Below, piece by piece: positions 27,654 through 35,635 of a DNA stretch of 64,000 bases. The translations under genes and the position numbers were made by a program. Source of the stretch: Alphaproteobacteria bacterium (GTDB taxonomy: Bacteria; Pseudomonadota; Alphaproteobacteria; CACIAM-22H2); assembly GCA_016793165.1 (NCBI GenBank), contig JAEULA010000016.1, positions 124,001 to 188,000 of the forward strand. Reading direction: 5' to 3'. Numbering within the stretch: the stretch's first letter is position 1; each line of letters begins with the position of its first letter. The notes under the pieces are model-generated. The model was given only the letters and a program-made list of their open reading frames with translations, was not told the origin of the DNA and did no database searches.

Positions 27654-27842
27654 ATGCTGAACAACCTTAGTCTCGCTGTCCTTTCCCGCCTCCAGGCCGC
27701 CGTCACCGCGCGCAAGGGCGCGACGGCGATCGAGTACGGGCTGCTCGCGGCGCTCATCGCCGTGGTGATCATCACCGCCATCACGGCGGTCGGCACCAAC
27801 CTGAGCGCGACGTTCAACAAGGTCGCCAACAAGCTGACCTGA
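27654..27842 (+). CDS. flp: Flp/Fap-type IVb pilin
   Basis: 62 aa prepilin. Processing is expected after Gly22 (RKG|ATAIEYG), giving Ala at +1 and the conserved Glu-Tyr at +5/+6, followed by a hydrophobic helix typical of Flp pilins. GGGAG precedes the ATG. It is secreted and assembled by the Tad machinery, but no tad/cpa gene is present in the window, so this pilin gene is an orphan here. A clear terminator follows. Confidence 0.92.
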   Translation: MLNNLSLAVLSRLQAAVTARKGATAIEYGLLAALIAVVIITAITAVGTNLSATFNKVANKLT

Positions 27843-27846
27843 CCCG

Positions 27847-27921
27847 CGCGGGCCTCGCGGCCCGCGGCTCCGACGAAGGGCGCGACGCGCACCGTGGCGA
27901 CACGGTGCGCGTTTCCTTTTT
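27847..27921 (+). terminator. Rho-independent terminator of the pilin gene
   Basis: A first 8 bp hairpin (CGCGGGCC / GGCCCGCG, TCGC loop, 27847-27866) is followed by a 10 bp stem GCGCACCGTG / CACGGTGCGC (27887-27910, GCGA loop). A T-rich GTTTCCTTTTT comes directly after it. The second hairpin is the best intrinsic terminator in the window. Confidence 0.85.
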
Positions 27922-28039
27922 CGGGCGCTGCGCTTGGCCGGAGCCCCGGCGATCCCGCGGGCGCGTGCCGCCGGCGGCGCGACGAACCACCGGTCGCGTG
28001 CCGCTCGCCGCGCGGCCGTCGCGCGGAAGATCGCCGTCG

Positions 28040-28786
28040 TCAGCGCGCCGCGGGACCCGGCGCCTCGGCGATCTCCCGGATGAGCTTGTTGGCGATCGCG
28101 AAGGCGAAGGACTGGAAGTCCTCGACCACCATCACGAACGAGCCCGGGCCGCCGGCGACGTTCTCGCGATAGTAGTTGTCGAGCCCGCCCGGCGGATGCG
28201 TGTGCATCGGATTCCACGGCATCGGCTCGGGCGACAGGATGACCAGCCCGTTGATCACGATCCCCAGCGCGACGGCCTGGTCGCGGGCCAGCGCGGGCGC
28301 CTTCCCGTTGGTGTTCGTGCCGTCGCCCGACACGTCGATGGTGCGCCGCCGGCTCTCATGGCCGCTGCGGCCGAACTGGCCGACGGCGTAGTCGATCGCC
28401 ACGCCGATCGAGGTCCGGTCGGCGAAGGGCCGCGGCACCCTGAGCAGGCTGGCGGCGAAGCCCGCCGCTGATTCCTCGTCCTCGATCACCGTCCAGTCGA
28501 CGATCACCTGCTGCGCCCACTCGCCCGACCATTCGACGTAGCAGACGGCGATCTTGCCGAGGCCGCCGGACTTGATCGCGCGGAGCACCCGGGGATCGTT
28601 GAACGCGGTGGCGTAGCCCTCGCGCTGCAGCTTGAACTCCTCGCTGTCGACGCTGCGCGACACGTCGGCCGCCAGCACGAGCTGCAGATCGACGCGCTCG
28701 GCCCGGGCTGTCGATGCGCCCCCACCCCAGGCGAGGCCCAGCCCCAGAAGAGCGATGAATCCGATCCGCAGCAGGCGATTGGCCAT
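28040..28786 (-). CDS. DUF1194 domain-containing (von Willebrand A-like) periplasmic protein
   Basis: 248 aa with a signal peptide (about 1-29, ending STARAE). The mature protein starts with a VWA-like fold whose metal-ion-dependent adhesion motif DVSRSV is at 41-46 (D41, S43, S45). Other family features are YVEWSG, a central SIGVAIDYAV and the DVSGDGTNTNG loop. DUF1194 proteins are common in Rhizobiales and Rhodobacterales, and their function is unknown. The ATG at 28786 has AAGGGAG upstream; it is divergent from the tRNA-Ser gene. Confidence 0.87.
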   Translation of the reverse strand: MANRLLRIGFIALLGLGLAWGGGASTARAERVDLQLVLAADVSRSVDSEEFKLQREGYATAFNDPRVLRAIKSGGLGKIAVCYVEWSGEWAQQVIVDWTVIEDEESAAGFAASLLRVPRPFADRTSIGVAIDYAVGQFGRSGHESRRRTIDVSGDGTNTNGKAPALARDQAVALGIVINGLVILSPEPMPWNPMHTHPPGGLDNYYRENVAGGPGSFVMVVEDFQSFAFAIANKLIREIAEAPGPAAR

Positions 28787-28946
28787 GAGCCGACTCCCTT
28801 CCCGGCGACGCGACGAGGCGAGCTTACCCGAGATCGCGGCGACCGGCCCGATCACGCCCCCGTGCGCGTTCGGCCGCGCTGGCGGGCGCCCCCCGGCCAC
28901 GGCACCGCACGGCCCCGGTGGCGGCATCGATCCGCCCCGGCGAGCC

Positions 28947-28976
28947 TTGGCATTCGCGCGACCAAGCGAGTATGGT
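28947..28976 (+). promoter_or_regulatory. Candidate sigma-70 promoter of tRNA-Ser
   Basis: TTGGCA (28947-28952), an 18 nt spacer and TATGGT (28971-28976) lie 20 nt before the tRNA 5' end, leaving room for a short leader. Confidence 0.55.
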
Positions 28977-28995
28977 GCGCCGCTTTTTTGCGCCT

Positions 28996-29085
28996 GGATG
29001 GGTGGCCGAGTGGCTTAAGGCGCACGCTTGGAAAGCGTGTGTACGGGCAACCGTACCGCGGGTTCGAATCCCGCCCCATCCGCCA
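28996..29085 (+). tRNA. tRNA-Ser (GGA)
   Basis: 90 nt class II tRNA with encoded CCA. The acceptor stem GGATGGG pairs with CCCATCC and the discriminator is G. The D arm reads GGCCGAGTGG, and the anticodon stem GCACGC/GCGTGT encloses TTGGAAA, giving anticodon GGA. The long variable arm (GTACGGGCAACCGTAC) and the T arm (GCGGGTTCGAATCCCGC) are intact. No duplicated 3' end, as would mark an integrated element, was seen in the window. Confidence 0.96.
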
Positions 29086-29276
29086 GCGCGCGTTGCACGC
29101 AGCGAAAATCCGGCGACAGTCGTTGGTCTCGGATGGATAGCGGGCGACTGGCTCGCAGGCGCCCGCGACGAGGGCAGTGCGGTTCCCGTCGAACCGCGTC
29201 TTCGGCCTGAACGCGCCCCGGGGGCGCCCCCGAGGGCTCAGGTCGGCGAGCGCCCGACCAATCGGCGCCAGCGCAC

Positions 29277-29678
29277 TCAAGACAGCCGCTGAACAAGCTC
29301 GATCGCGTAGCCGTCCGGGTCTTCGATGAATGCGACCATCACGGTGCCGGAAGGAACCGTCCACGGCTCGCGCGTGACCTTGACGCCGGCGCTGCGCAGC
29401 GCCGCGCAGGCGGATACGAGGTCCGGCGCGGCGATCGCAAGGTGACCGAATGCCTTGCCGTGCTCGTAGGAACTCACGCCACGCCACTGCGTCAGCTCGA
29501 GCACGGTCGTGTCGGATTCCTCGCCGTAGCCGATGAAGGCGTTCGAGCGCCCCTCCTCGGGAAAGACGCCCGAGCGCAGGACACGCATGCCGAGCATCCG
29601 CGTATAGAAGTCGATGCTTCGCTCGAGGTTGCCGACATGGAGCATCGTGTGGAGAAGGCGACCCTGGATGACGCTCAT
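29277..29678 (-). CDS. gloA: Lactoylglutathione lyase (glyoxalase I) family
   Basis: 133 aa, one domain with the two beta-alpha-beta repeats of the glyoxalase/VOC fold. The metal-binding residues appear in the expected order: His in LLHTMLHVG, Glu in TVLELTQ, His in FGHLAIA and Glu in GYAIELVQR. It would convert the hemithioacetal of methylglyoxal and glutathione to S-lactoylglutathione. The ATG at 29678 overlaps the stop of the alcohol dehydrogenase gene (ATGA) and has a GAGGGA site. Context suggests aldehyde detoxification beside an oxidoreductase. Confidence 0.9.
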   Translation of the reverse strand: MSVIQGRLLHTMLHVGNLERSIDFYTRMLGMRVLRSGVFPEEGRSNAFIGYGEESDTTVLELTQWRGVSSYEHGKAFGHLAIAAPDLVSACAALRSAGVKVTREPWTVPSGTVMVAFIEDPDGYAIELVQRLS

Positions 29679-30697
29679 TTACGTCCCTCGCTGCCGACGA
29701 AATCGATGCAGAGCTTGCCGAAATGGCTGGCGGTGTCGAACCGGCGCAACGCTTCGATCGAATCCGCGAACGCGAAACTCGAGTCGATGACCGGTCGCAG
29801 ACGGGCGGCATCGATCGCCCGGCACATCGCCTCGAAGCTCGCGCGATGACCGACGCGGATCCCCGTGAGACGGATGGCCTTGCGGCTGAGTTCGCCGAGG
29901 TCGAAGTCGGCGGCGGTGCCGCCGAGAAATCCCACGAACGAGATCCGGCCGCCGTTCCGCGCCGCGACGATCGACTGCTTGAGCGTGCCGCGCCCGCCGA
30001 CCTCGACGACGCAGTCGACGCCCTCAGGCGCGAGCGCGCGAACGTCGCTGCCCCATTCGGGACGCTCGACATAGTCGATGCCGTGGTCCGCGCCGAGCGC
30101 CTTGGCCCGCTCGAGTTTCGCGGCGCTGCTCGAAATGACGATCACGCGGGCGCCCGCGAGCTTGGCGAATTGCAGCGCGAAGAGCGATACGCCGCCGGTT
30201 CCCTGCACCACCACGGCATCGCCGGGCCTCAGAGCGCCCTCGCCGAACAACGCGTTCCAGGCCGAGACGGCGGCGCAGGGAAGTGTCGCCGCCTCGATGT
30301 CCGAGAGATGCGGGGGCACGCCGACGAGCCCGGCCTCGGGCCAGCATCCGTACTCCGTCAGGACGCCGTCGAGCGGGCCGCCGAGAGTCGGCAACGACTC
30401 GACCGGCGGGATGCGACCATCGGCCCACCCCTGCACAAAGCACGGCATGACCCGGTCACCGGCCGCGAACCGCGCGACCCCGGCGCCCACGGCCGTGACG
30501 ATGCCGCAGGCGTCCGACACCGGGATCAGCGGCAATCGCAGCGCACGCTTGCCCGCCACGATGTCGCGGTCGCGGTAGTTGATCGAAGCCGCGGTGATCC
30601 GCACCAGGACCTCGCCCGGTCCGGGCCGAGGCGGATCGCGCTCGATCCAGCGCAACGCATCGATGCCGAAGGAGTCGACGAGTGCCAGGGTCTTCAT
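29675..30697 (-). CDS. Zinc-type alcohol dehydrogenase / quinone oxidoreductase family (NAD(P)-binding)
   Basis: 340 aa medium-chain dehydrogenase. An N-terminal GroES-like domain (about 25-130, with SDACGIVTAVG) precedes a Rossmann domain with VQGTGGVSLFALQFAKLAGA (cofactor loop). The catalytic zinc ligands of true alcohol dehydrogenases (GHE motif) are not seen, so it resembles zinc-independent quinone or enone reductases. ATG 30697 gives MKTLALVDSFG; the longer frame upstream is a shadow. It is coupled to gloA and lies 26 bp downstream of the GntR gene on the same strand. Confidence 0.88.
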   Translation of the reverse strand: MKTLALVDSFGIDALRWIERDPPRPGPGEVLVRITAASINYRDRDIVAGKRALRLPLIPVSDACGIVTAVGAGVARFAAGDRVMPCFVQGWADGRIPPVESLPTLGGPLDGVLTEYGCWPEAGLVGVPPHLSDIEAATLPCAAVSAWNALFGEGALRPGDAVVVQGTGGVSLFALQFAKLAGARVIVISSSAAKLERAKALGADHGIDYVERPEWGSDVRALAPEGVDCVVEVGGRGTLKQSIVAARNGGRISFVGFLGGTAADFDLGELSRKAIRLTGIRVGHRASFEAMCRAIDAARLRPVIDSSFAFADSIEALRRFDTASHFGKLCIDFVGSEGRK

Positions 30698-30723
30698 GCT
30701 CGGTTCTTCCCGGTGCCGGGTCG

Positions 30724-31758
30724 TCAGCCGATGTAAGGGATATGGGCCGGGGTGAAGCCGCGGCGAAAACGTTCGAGCCGTTCGATCACCTTTGGCCGGG
30801 ACGACTGCAGGTGCTCGTGAAGCAGGGCAGCTGCGCCGTGGGCGTCGCCGCGCACCATCGCCTCGACGACACGCAAATGCTCCTCCATGAACGGGTCGCT
30901 CTGCGGCACGTCGATCTCGACGCCGAGCACGTGCTTGCTGAGCGTGAGGACGCAACGCGTCTTCGCGAGAGCGGCAAGGAGCTCGCGGTTCGGGCCGGGC
31001 GCGAGGCAGCGCACATGCAGATCGAACTCCAGGTCGTCGAGCGCCTTCGCGCTCACCCTCGGATAGACCGCGATCTGGCTGGCCAGGCGATGACGAAGCT
31101 CGCAAAGCCACGCGGGAGCAAGCGACGGCAGGGCGTGACGCAAGGCCGCGGGTTCGAGGTGCTCGCGCAGTTCGTAGAGGTTCACAAGGCGGTCGCGATC
31201 GAGCGGCACGATGGTCCAGCGCTGGCGCTCGTCCTTTTCAAGCATGCCCAGACCCTCGATCCGGGTGAGGACGTCGCGGGCGACCCCGCGGCTGACCCGG
31301 TGATGGCGCGCAAGCTCCACCTCGTTCACGCGAAACCGCCCGAAGGCCGAGCGATGGATGATCGCCCGCTCGACGGCCTCGTAGATCTTCTCCCAGGCGA
31401 AGGACTTGCGCAGTTCACGCGCCTGGGGCTCTACATCGAGCATTGCGGCAGAGACGCTGACTCGACGTATGCCGGCGCGCCGCGAGCCGACGATATGGCC
31501 GCGCCCTTCGAACCGGCTGATGAGGTTGGCGCTTCGTAGCGCCGCCAAAGCCTGGCGCACGGGTGCGCGGCTCGACCCGAACATCTCCGCAAGCGGCCCT
31601 TCGAGCAGCACCGTGCCCGGCTCGAGCCTTCCGGCATGAATCGACCGGGCCAGGATGCGCTCGAAGCGCTGATAGAGCGGCTCGACGGCCACCGTCTCGC
31701 GCGCGTCGCGGCCTCGTTCCCCTGGTGATCGGATCACAATGTCACCTGAGCGCTGCAT
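30724..31758 (-). CDS. GntR family regulator with two winged helix-turn-helix domains and FCD domain
   Basis: 344 aa from the ATG at 31758 (a TTG at 31782 would add eight residues), much longer than the usual 220-250. A first winged helix-turn-helix (about 25-90, LAEMFGSSRAPVRQALAAL) is followed by a second (about 122-183, ELARHHRVSRGVARDVLTRI), then an all-helical FCD-type ligand domain (about 187-330, with LYELREHLEPAAL). It probably senses the substrate or a CoA intermediate of the divergent 31914-40945 operon. No Shine-Dalgarno site is obvious at either start; an operator-like palindrome overlaps codons 7-12. Confidence 0.88.
   Translation of the reverse strand: MQRSGDIVIRSPGERGRDARETVAVEPLYQRFERILARSIHAGRLEPGTVLLEGPLAEMFGSSRAPVRQALAALRSANLISRFEGRGHIVGSRRAGIRRVSVSAAMLDVEPQARELRKSFAWEKIYEAVERAIIHRSAFGRFRVNEVELARHHRVSRGVARDVLTRIEGLGMLEKDERQRWTIVPLDRDRLVNLYELREHLEPAALRHALPSLAPAWLCELRHRLASQIAVYPRVSAKALDDLEFDLHVRCLAPGPNRELLAALAKTRCVLTLSKHVLGVEIDVPQSDPFMEEHLRVVEAMVRGDAHGAAALLHEHLQSSRPKVIERLERFRRGFTPAHIPYIG
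31723..31739. promoter_or_regulatory. Operator-like palindrome near the start of the GntR gene
   Basis: TGGTGATCGGATCACAA is a 17 nt imperfect dyad; its core GTGATC-G-GATCAC is perfect. It falls within the first codons of the regulator as annotated, or just upstream if translation starts at a later GTG (V23). The spacing and symmetry suit a GntR/FadR-type dimer site and could allow autoregulation and control of the divergent operon. Confidence 0.45.
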
Positions 31759-31913
31759 GATCGAAATGATTATTGCCGACAATGGGCATTCGGGTAAGCT
31801 TGAACATAGGGGGCACGTGAGGCCGCGGGATCGACCGCGACATCACGCGAAATTGGGCAAATGGCGGCTCGTAAACCGGCGAAACACGCCCGACGCCTGA
31901 CGGCGGCGATCGC

Positions 31914-32603
31914 ATGACCTACGTGTTCCAGTTCGGCGAGGTTTTCCGCTACTGGACGTGGCTCCTCAATGGCGTCGCGGTCACGCTGATCTACGCCGTC
32001 GCGTCGATGGCCCTGAGCATCCTGATCGGAACGCTCGGCGCATTGGCGCGCCGCTCCCGGCACACGGCGCTGCGCAGCGCCGCCTGGGCCTATGTCGAGG
32101 CCATCCGCAACACGCCCTTCCTGGTCCAGCTCTTCATCCTGTTCTTCGGCCTTCCGAGCATCGGCCTGCGGATCGACGCCTACACCGCCGCGTTGATCGG
32201 GCTTTCGCTGTACAACGGGGCCTTCACGACCGAGATCATCCGCTCCGGGATCCAGGCCGTCCATCGCAGCCAGATCGAAGCCGGATTGTCGATCGGGATG
32301 AGCCGCATGCAGGTGTTCTTCTACATCGTGCTCCGGCCTGCACTCGAGAAGGTCTATCCGGCGCTGTCGAGCCAGTTCGTCCTCGCGATGCTGGCGACCA
32401 GCGTCATCTCGGCGATCGGTGTCGATGAACTGACCTCGTTCGCCGGCCACATCCAGACGACCAATTTCCGCAGCATCGAGGTCTATACGGTCTGCATCGT
32501 CATCTACCTCGTCCTCACGCTGCTGCTGCGAAGCGGCGCGCGCGCCCTCGGCGCATTCCTGTTCGCCCGGCGACGGCCGCGCCGACCGGCCGCGGCGAGG
32601 TAG
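31914..32603 (+). CDS. Amino acid ABC transporter permease (HisM/GlnP type)
   Basis: 229 aa inner-membrane subunit of a polar-amino-acid-type importer. The family pattern is clear: an N-terminal helix after WTWLLNGVAVTL, the EAIRNTPFLVQLFILFFGLP segment (about 62-81), and the EAA loop EAGLSIGMSRMQVFFYIVLR (about 123-142). It heads the operon divergent to the GntR regulator and is followed 4 nt later by the second permease. The start context is GC-rich with only a weak ribosome site. Confidence 0.93.
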   Translation: MTYVFQFGEVFRYWTWLLNGVAVTLIYAVASMALSILIGTLGALARRSRHTALRSAAWAYVEAIRNTPFLVQLFILFFGLPSIGLRIDAYTAALIGLSLYNGAFTTEIIRSGIQAVHRSQIEAGLSIGMSRMQVFFYIVLRPALEKVYPALSSQFVLAMLATSVISAIGVDELTSFAGHIQTTNFRSIEVYTVCIVIYLVLTLLLRSGARALGAFLFARRRPRRPAAAR

Positions 32604-32607
32604 CGCC

Positions 32608-33282
32608 ATGGGGATCCGGTATTTCACCTTCAATGACGTCCTCTATCTCCTCGACGCGACGAAGTGGACACTCTTGCTTGCCGCGATGGCGTTCGTCGGA
32701 GGGGGCATCGTCGGCGCGCTGATAACGCTCGCCCGGATCTCCCGGGTGAGGGCGCTGCGCTGGTTCGCGATCGGCTACGTCGAGCTGCTCCAGGGCACCC
32801 CGCTGCTGATGCAGCTCTTCGTGTGGTTCTTCCTGCTGACGCTCTTCATCCCGATCAAGCTGCCCGCGACCCTGGTCGCCGGCATCGCCTTGACGATGAA
32901 TGCAAGCTCCTTCGCGACGGAGATCTGGCGCGGATCCATCGAGGCGATCCCGCGGACGCAGTGGGAGGCGGCGGCCTCGATCGGCATGTCGCGCCTCGAG
33001 CAGATCATCCACATCATCGCGCCGCAGGCGCTGCGCATCGCCTTGGCGCCGACCGTCGGGCTCATCGTCATCATCATCAAGGGAACCGCGTTGACGGCGC
33101 TGATCGGGTTCGTCGAGGTCACCCGCGCGGGTCAGCTCGTTTCCGGCGTGACGTTCCAGCCGCTGCTCACCTTCGGCGTCGTGGCGCTCATCTACCTCGC
33201 GCTCTGCCTGCCCTTGTCCATCCTGAGTCAGCACATCGAACGGAGACTCCATGTCGGTCGTCCGGCTCGCGGCCGTCCATAA
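32608..33282 (+). CDS. Amino acid ABC transporter permease (HisQ/GlnP type)
   Basis: 224 aa, second permease of the importer, forming a heterodimer with the previous one. It has the same layout, with YVELLQGTPLLMQLFVWFF (about 55-73) and the EAA loop WEAAASIGMSRLEQIIHII (about 119-137). The last 32 nt overlap the ATPase gene. The ligand may be an amino acid or any small polar or acidic compound; the surrounding genes suggest an organic acid. Confidence 0.93.
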   Translation: MGIRYFTFNDVLYLLDATKWTLLLAAMAFVGGGIVGALITLARISRVRALRWFAIGYVELLQGTPLLMQLFVWFFLLTLFIPIKLPATLVAGIALTMNASSFATEIWRGSIEAIPRTQWEAAASIGMSRLEQIIHIIAPQALRIALAPTVGLIVIIIKGTALTALIGFVEVTRAGQLVSGVTFQPLLTFGVVALIYLALCLPLSILSQHIERRLHVGRPARGRP

Positions 33283-33979
33283 GCGCTTCGGGGCGCTGCA
33301 CGTCCTGCGCGACGTCTCGCTCGACGTCGAGCGCGGCAGCGTCCTGGTCCTGATCGGGCGCAGCGGCTCCGGCAAGAGCACGCTGCTGCGCTGCGTCAAC
33401 GGCCTCGAGCCGATCGATGCGGGGGAGATCGAGGTCAATGGGAAGAAGGTCACGCGCGACGAGCGGTCGTTGCGGACGCTGCGCCAGGAGGTCGGATTCG
33501 TCTTCCAGAGCTTCAACCTGTTCCCGCATCTGACCGCCGAGCGAAACATCACGATCGGACTGACCGTCGTGAAGAAGATGCCGCTTCCGGCGGCGAACGA
33601 GATCGCCGCGCGCGTTCTCGGCCAGGTCGGCCTCTCCGACAAGCGCGATGCCTATCCCGACGAACTGTCCGGCGGTCAGCAGCAGCGCGTCGCGATCGCC
33701 CGCTGCCTCGCACTGTCCCCTGCCGTGATGCTGTTCGACGAGGTCACCTCTGCCCTCGATCCGGAGCTCAAGGGCGAGGTGCTCAAGGTGATCGAGGATC
33801 TCGCCCGCGGCGGGATGACGATGATCCTCGTCACGCACGAGATGCAATTCGCGCGCTCCGTGGCGGACACGGTCGCGTTCATGCACGAAGGCCGGGTCTG
33901 GGAGTACGGACCGCCCGAGCAGATCTTCGGATCTCCGCAGACCGCGGAGCTTCGCCAATTCGTCACAACGAGCTTCTGA
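33251..33979 (+). CDS. Amino acid ABC transporter ATP-binding protein (GlnQ/HisP type)
   Basis: 242 aa ATPase, standard length for the polar amino acid class. Motifs: Walker A GRSGSGKSTLLR, Q-loop FVFQSFNLFPHLT, signature LSGGQQQRV, Walker B VMLFDEVTSALDPEL, and H-loop VTHEM. Start ATG 33251 lies within the end of the permease gene, so translation is coupled. It would power the HisM/HisQ-like permease pair. Confidence 0.95.
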   Translation: MSVVRLAAVHKRFGALHVLRDVSLDVERGSVLVLIGRSGSGKSTLLRCVNGLEPIDAGEIEVNGKKVTRDERSLRTLRQEVGFVFQSFNLFPHLTAERNITIGLTVVKKMPLPAANEIAARVLGQVGLSDKRDAYPDELSGGQQQRVAIARCLALSPAVMLFDEVTSALDPELKGEVLKVIEDLARGGMTMILVTHEMQFARSVADTVAFMHEGRVWEYGPPEQIFGSPQTAELRQFVTTSF

Positions 33980-33996
33980 ACCGGGAGGAAATCGAA

Positions 33997-34800
33997 ATGA
34001 ACAGGGCAACGCGAATGTTGGGTTGGATCGTCGGAGCCGCCGGCCTCCTGATGTCCCTCGCACAGCCGGCGAGCGCGCAGAATACGCTCGACGAGATCCT
34101 GAAGCGGGGCAAGATCCTGATCGGGATGGACATGGCGGCACCGCCCTTCGCCTATCAGGACGAGAAGCAGCAACCCGCGGGCTCCGAGGTCGAGGTCGCA
34201 CGGCTGATCGCCAAGGACCTCGGCGTCGAGCTCGAGATCGTGCAGACCTCGGCCGCCAATCGAATTCCCTATCTCGTCACCGGCCGGGTGGACGCGATGA
34301 TGGGCGCATTCTCGATCTTCCCGGACAGAGCCAAGGCGATCTGGTTCTCGTCGCCCTACGGCTCGGTGACCTCGGTCGTGCTCGCGCCGCAGGCGACCAG
34401 CATCTCCAGCTTCTCCGACCTCGTCGGCAAGAAGATCTCGGTCTCGCGCGGGACCTACACCGAGCAGGTGCTGATGGCCGCGCTGCCGCAGGGCGCGCAG
34501 ATCGTGCGATTCGACGACGACTCCCAGGCCACGGCGGCGATGGCCTCGGGCCAGGTCGACGCCTATGGCGTCGGCAACGTGCCCGGCAGCGCGCTCGTGA
34601 AGCGCTTCCCCGAGCGCAAGTACGAGATCAAGATCTCGATCCCGCCGCGCAATTGGTACTCGGTCGGCGTGCGCCGCGGCGACAGCGATCTCCTGCAATG
34701 GCTCAACAGCTTCGTCTTCTTCCATCGCGAGAACGGCGACTTCGCCCGCATTTACGAGAAGTGGATCGGCGACAAGCTGCCGCCGCCGCCCGTGCTTTGA
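33997..34800 (+). CDS. Transporter substrate-binding protein, family 3 (first of two paralogues)
   Basis: 267 aa periplasmic receptor with a signal peptide (to about SAQ 28). The SBP_bac_3 fold is shown by ILIGMDMAAPPFAYQ (about 42-56) and the segments RIPYLVTGRVDAMMG and NFVFFHRENG-like C-terminal helices. It has GGGAGGA upstream. The neighbouring gene encodes a protein of identical length and very similar sequence, so the pair arose by tandem duplication and may bind different ligands for one transporter. Confidence 0.93.
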   Translation: MNRATRMLGWIVGAAGLLMSLAQPASAQNTLDEILKRGKILIGMDMAAPPFAYQDEKQQPAGSEVEVARLIAKDLGVELEIVQTSAANRIPYLVTGRVDAMMGAFSIFPDRAKAIWFSSPYGSVTSVVLAPQATSISSFSDLVGKKISVSRGTYTEQVLMAALPQGAQIVRFDDDSQATAAMASGQVDAYGVGNVPGSALVKRFPERKYEIKISIPPRNWYSVGVRRGDSDLLQWLNSFVFFHRENGDFARIYEKWIGDKLPPPPVL

Positions 34801-34831
34801 TCGGCCGAAACGAAATCTCAGGGAGACCTCA

Positions 34832-35635
34832 ATGACACGCTCATGTTTCCGGCGCGTGATCGGCGCCCTGCTCGCGATCCTGGCGCTGACCGGCCTGCCG
34901 TCGCTGCCCGCCGCGGCGCAGGGGGTCGACGCCATCCTGAAGCGCGGCAAGATCATCGTCGGCATCGATCTCGCCGTCCCGCCATTCGGGCTCCAGGACC
35001 AGAGCTTCAAGCCGACCGGCTCCGAGGTCGAAACGGCTCAGCTCCTCGCGAAGGACCTCGGGGTGGAGCTCGAGATCGTCCCGACCACGGCGCAGAACCG
35101 CATTCCCTACCTGGTCACCAATCGCGTCGATCTGATCATGGCGACCTTCGCGATCTCGCCCGAGCGCGCGAAGTCCGTCTGGTTCTCCACACCTTACGGC
35201 GCGACGGGCTCGGTGCTGATGGCGCCGAAAGGGCTGGCGATCAAGTCCTACGCCGAGCTCGCCGGCAAGAAGGTGTCGGTGGCGCGTGGCTCCTTCACCG
35301 AGCAGTCGCTGGTGCGCGAGGCGCCTTCGACGACCCAGATCGTCCGGTTCGACGACGACGCCTCGGCGACCGCCGCGATGGTCGCCGGCCAGGTCGACGC
35401 CTACGGCACGGCGATGCCGATTGCGCTCGACCTGATCAAGCGATTCCCGGACAAGCAGTTCGAGGTCAAGTTCAGCATGCTCACGGCATGGTACTCGATC
35501 GGCTTGAAGCGGGGCGACAGCGACCTGCTGCAATGGGTCAACAGCTTCCTGTTCTTCCACCTGCAGAACGGCGATCTCGCGAAGATCTACGAGAAGTGGA
35601 TCGGCATCCCGTTGCCACCGGTACCGACGCTGTGA
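34832..35635 (+). CDS. Transporter substrate-binding protein, family 3 (second of two paralogues)
   Basis: 267 aa with a signal peptide (to about AAAQ 30) and the opening IIVGIDLAVPPFGLQDQ. It matches its neighbour through NRIPYLVTNRVDLIMA, KKVSVARGSFTEQ, IVRFDDDASATAAMVAGQVD and the shared ending YEKWIG. Differences cluster around the presumed binding cleft, which suggests altered specificity. The ribosome site is AGGGAGA. Its stop overlaps the GTG of the RraA-family gene. Confidence 0.93.
   Translation: MTRSCFRRVIGALLAILALTGLPSLPAAAQGVDAILKRGKIIVGIDLAVPPFGLQDQSFKPTGSEVETAQLLAKDLGVELEIVPTTAQNRIPYLVTNRVDLIMATFAISPERAKSVWFSTPYGATGSVLMAPKGLAIKSYAELAGKKVSVARGSFTEQSLVREAPSTTQIVRFDDDASATAAMVAGQVDAYGTAMPIALDLIKRFPDKQFEVKFSMLTAWYSIGLKRGDSDLLQWVNSFLFFHLQNGDLAKIYEKWIGIPLPPVPTL

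Noticed and set aside
28996..29085. tRNA-Ser as an integration site
   Set aside because: No integrase, no repeated tRNA 3' end and no foreign-looking block next to it.
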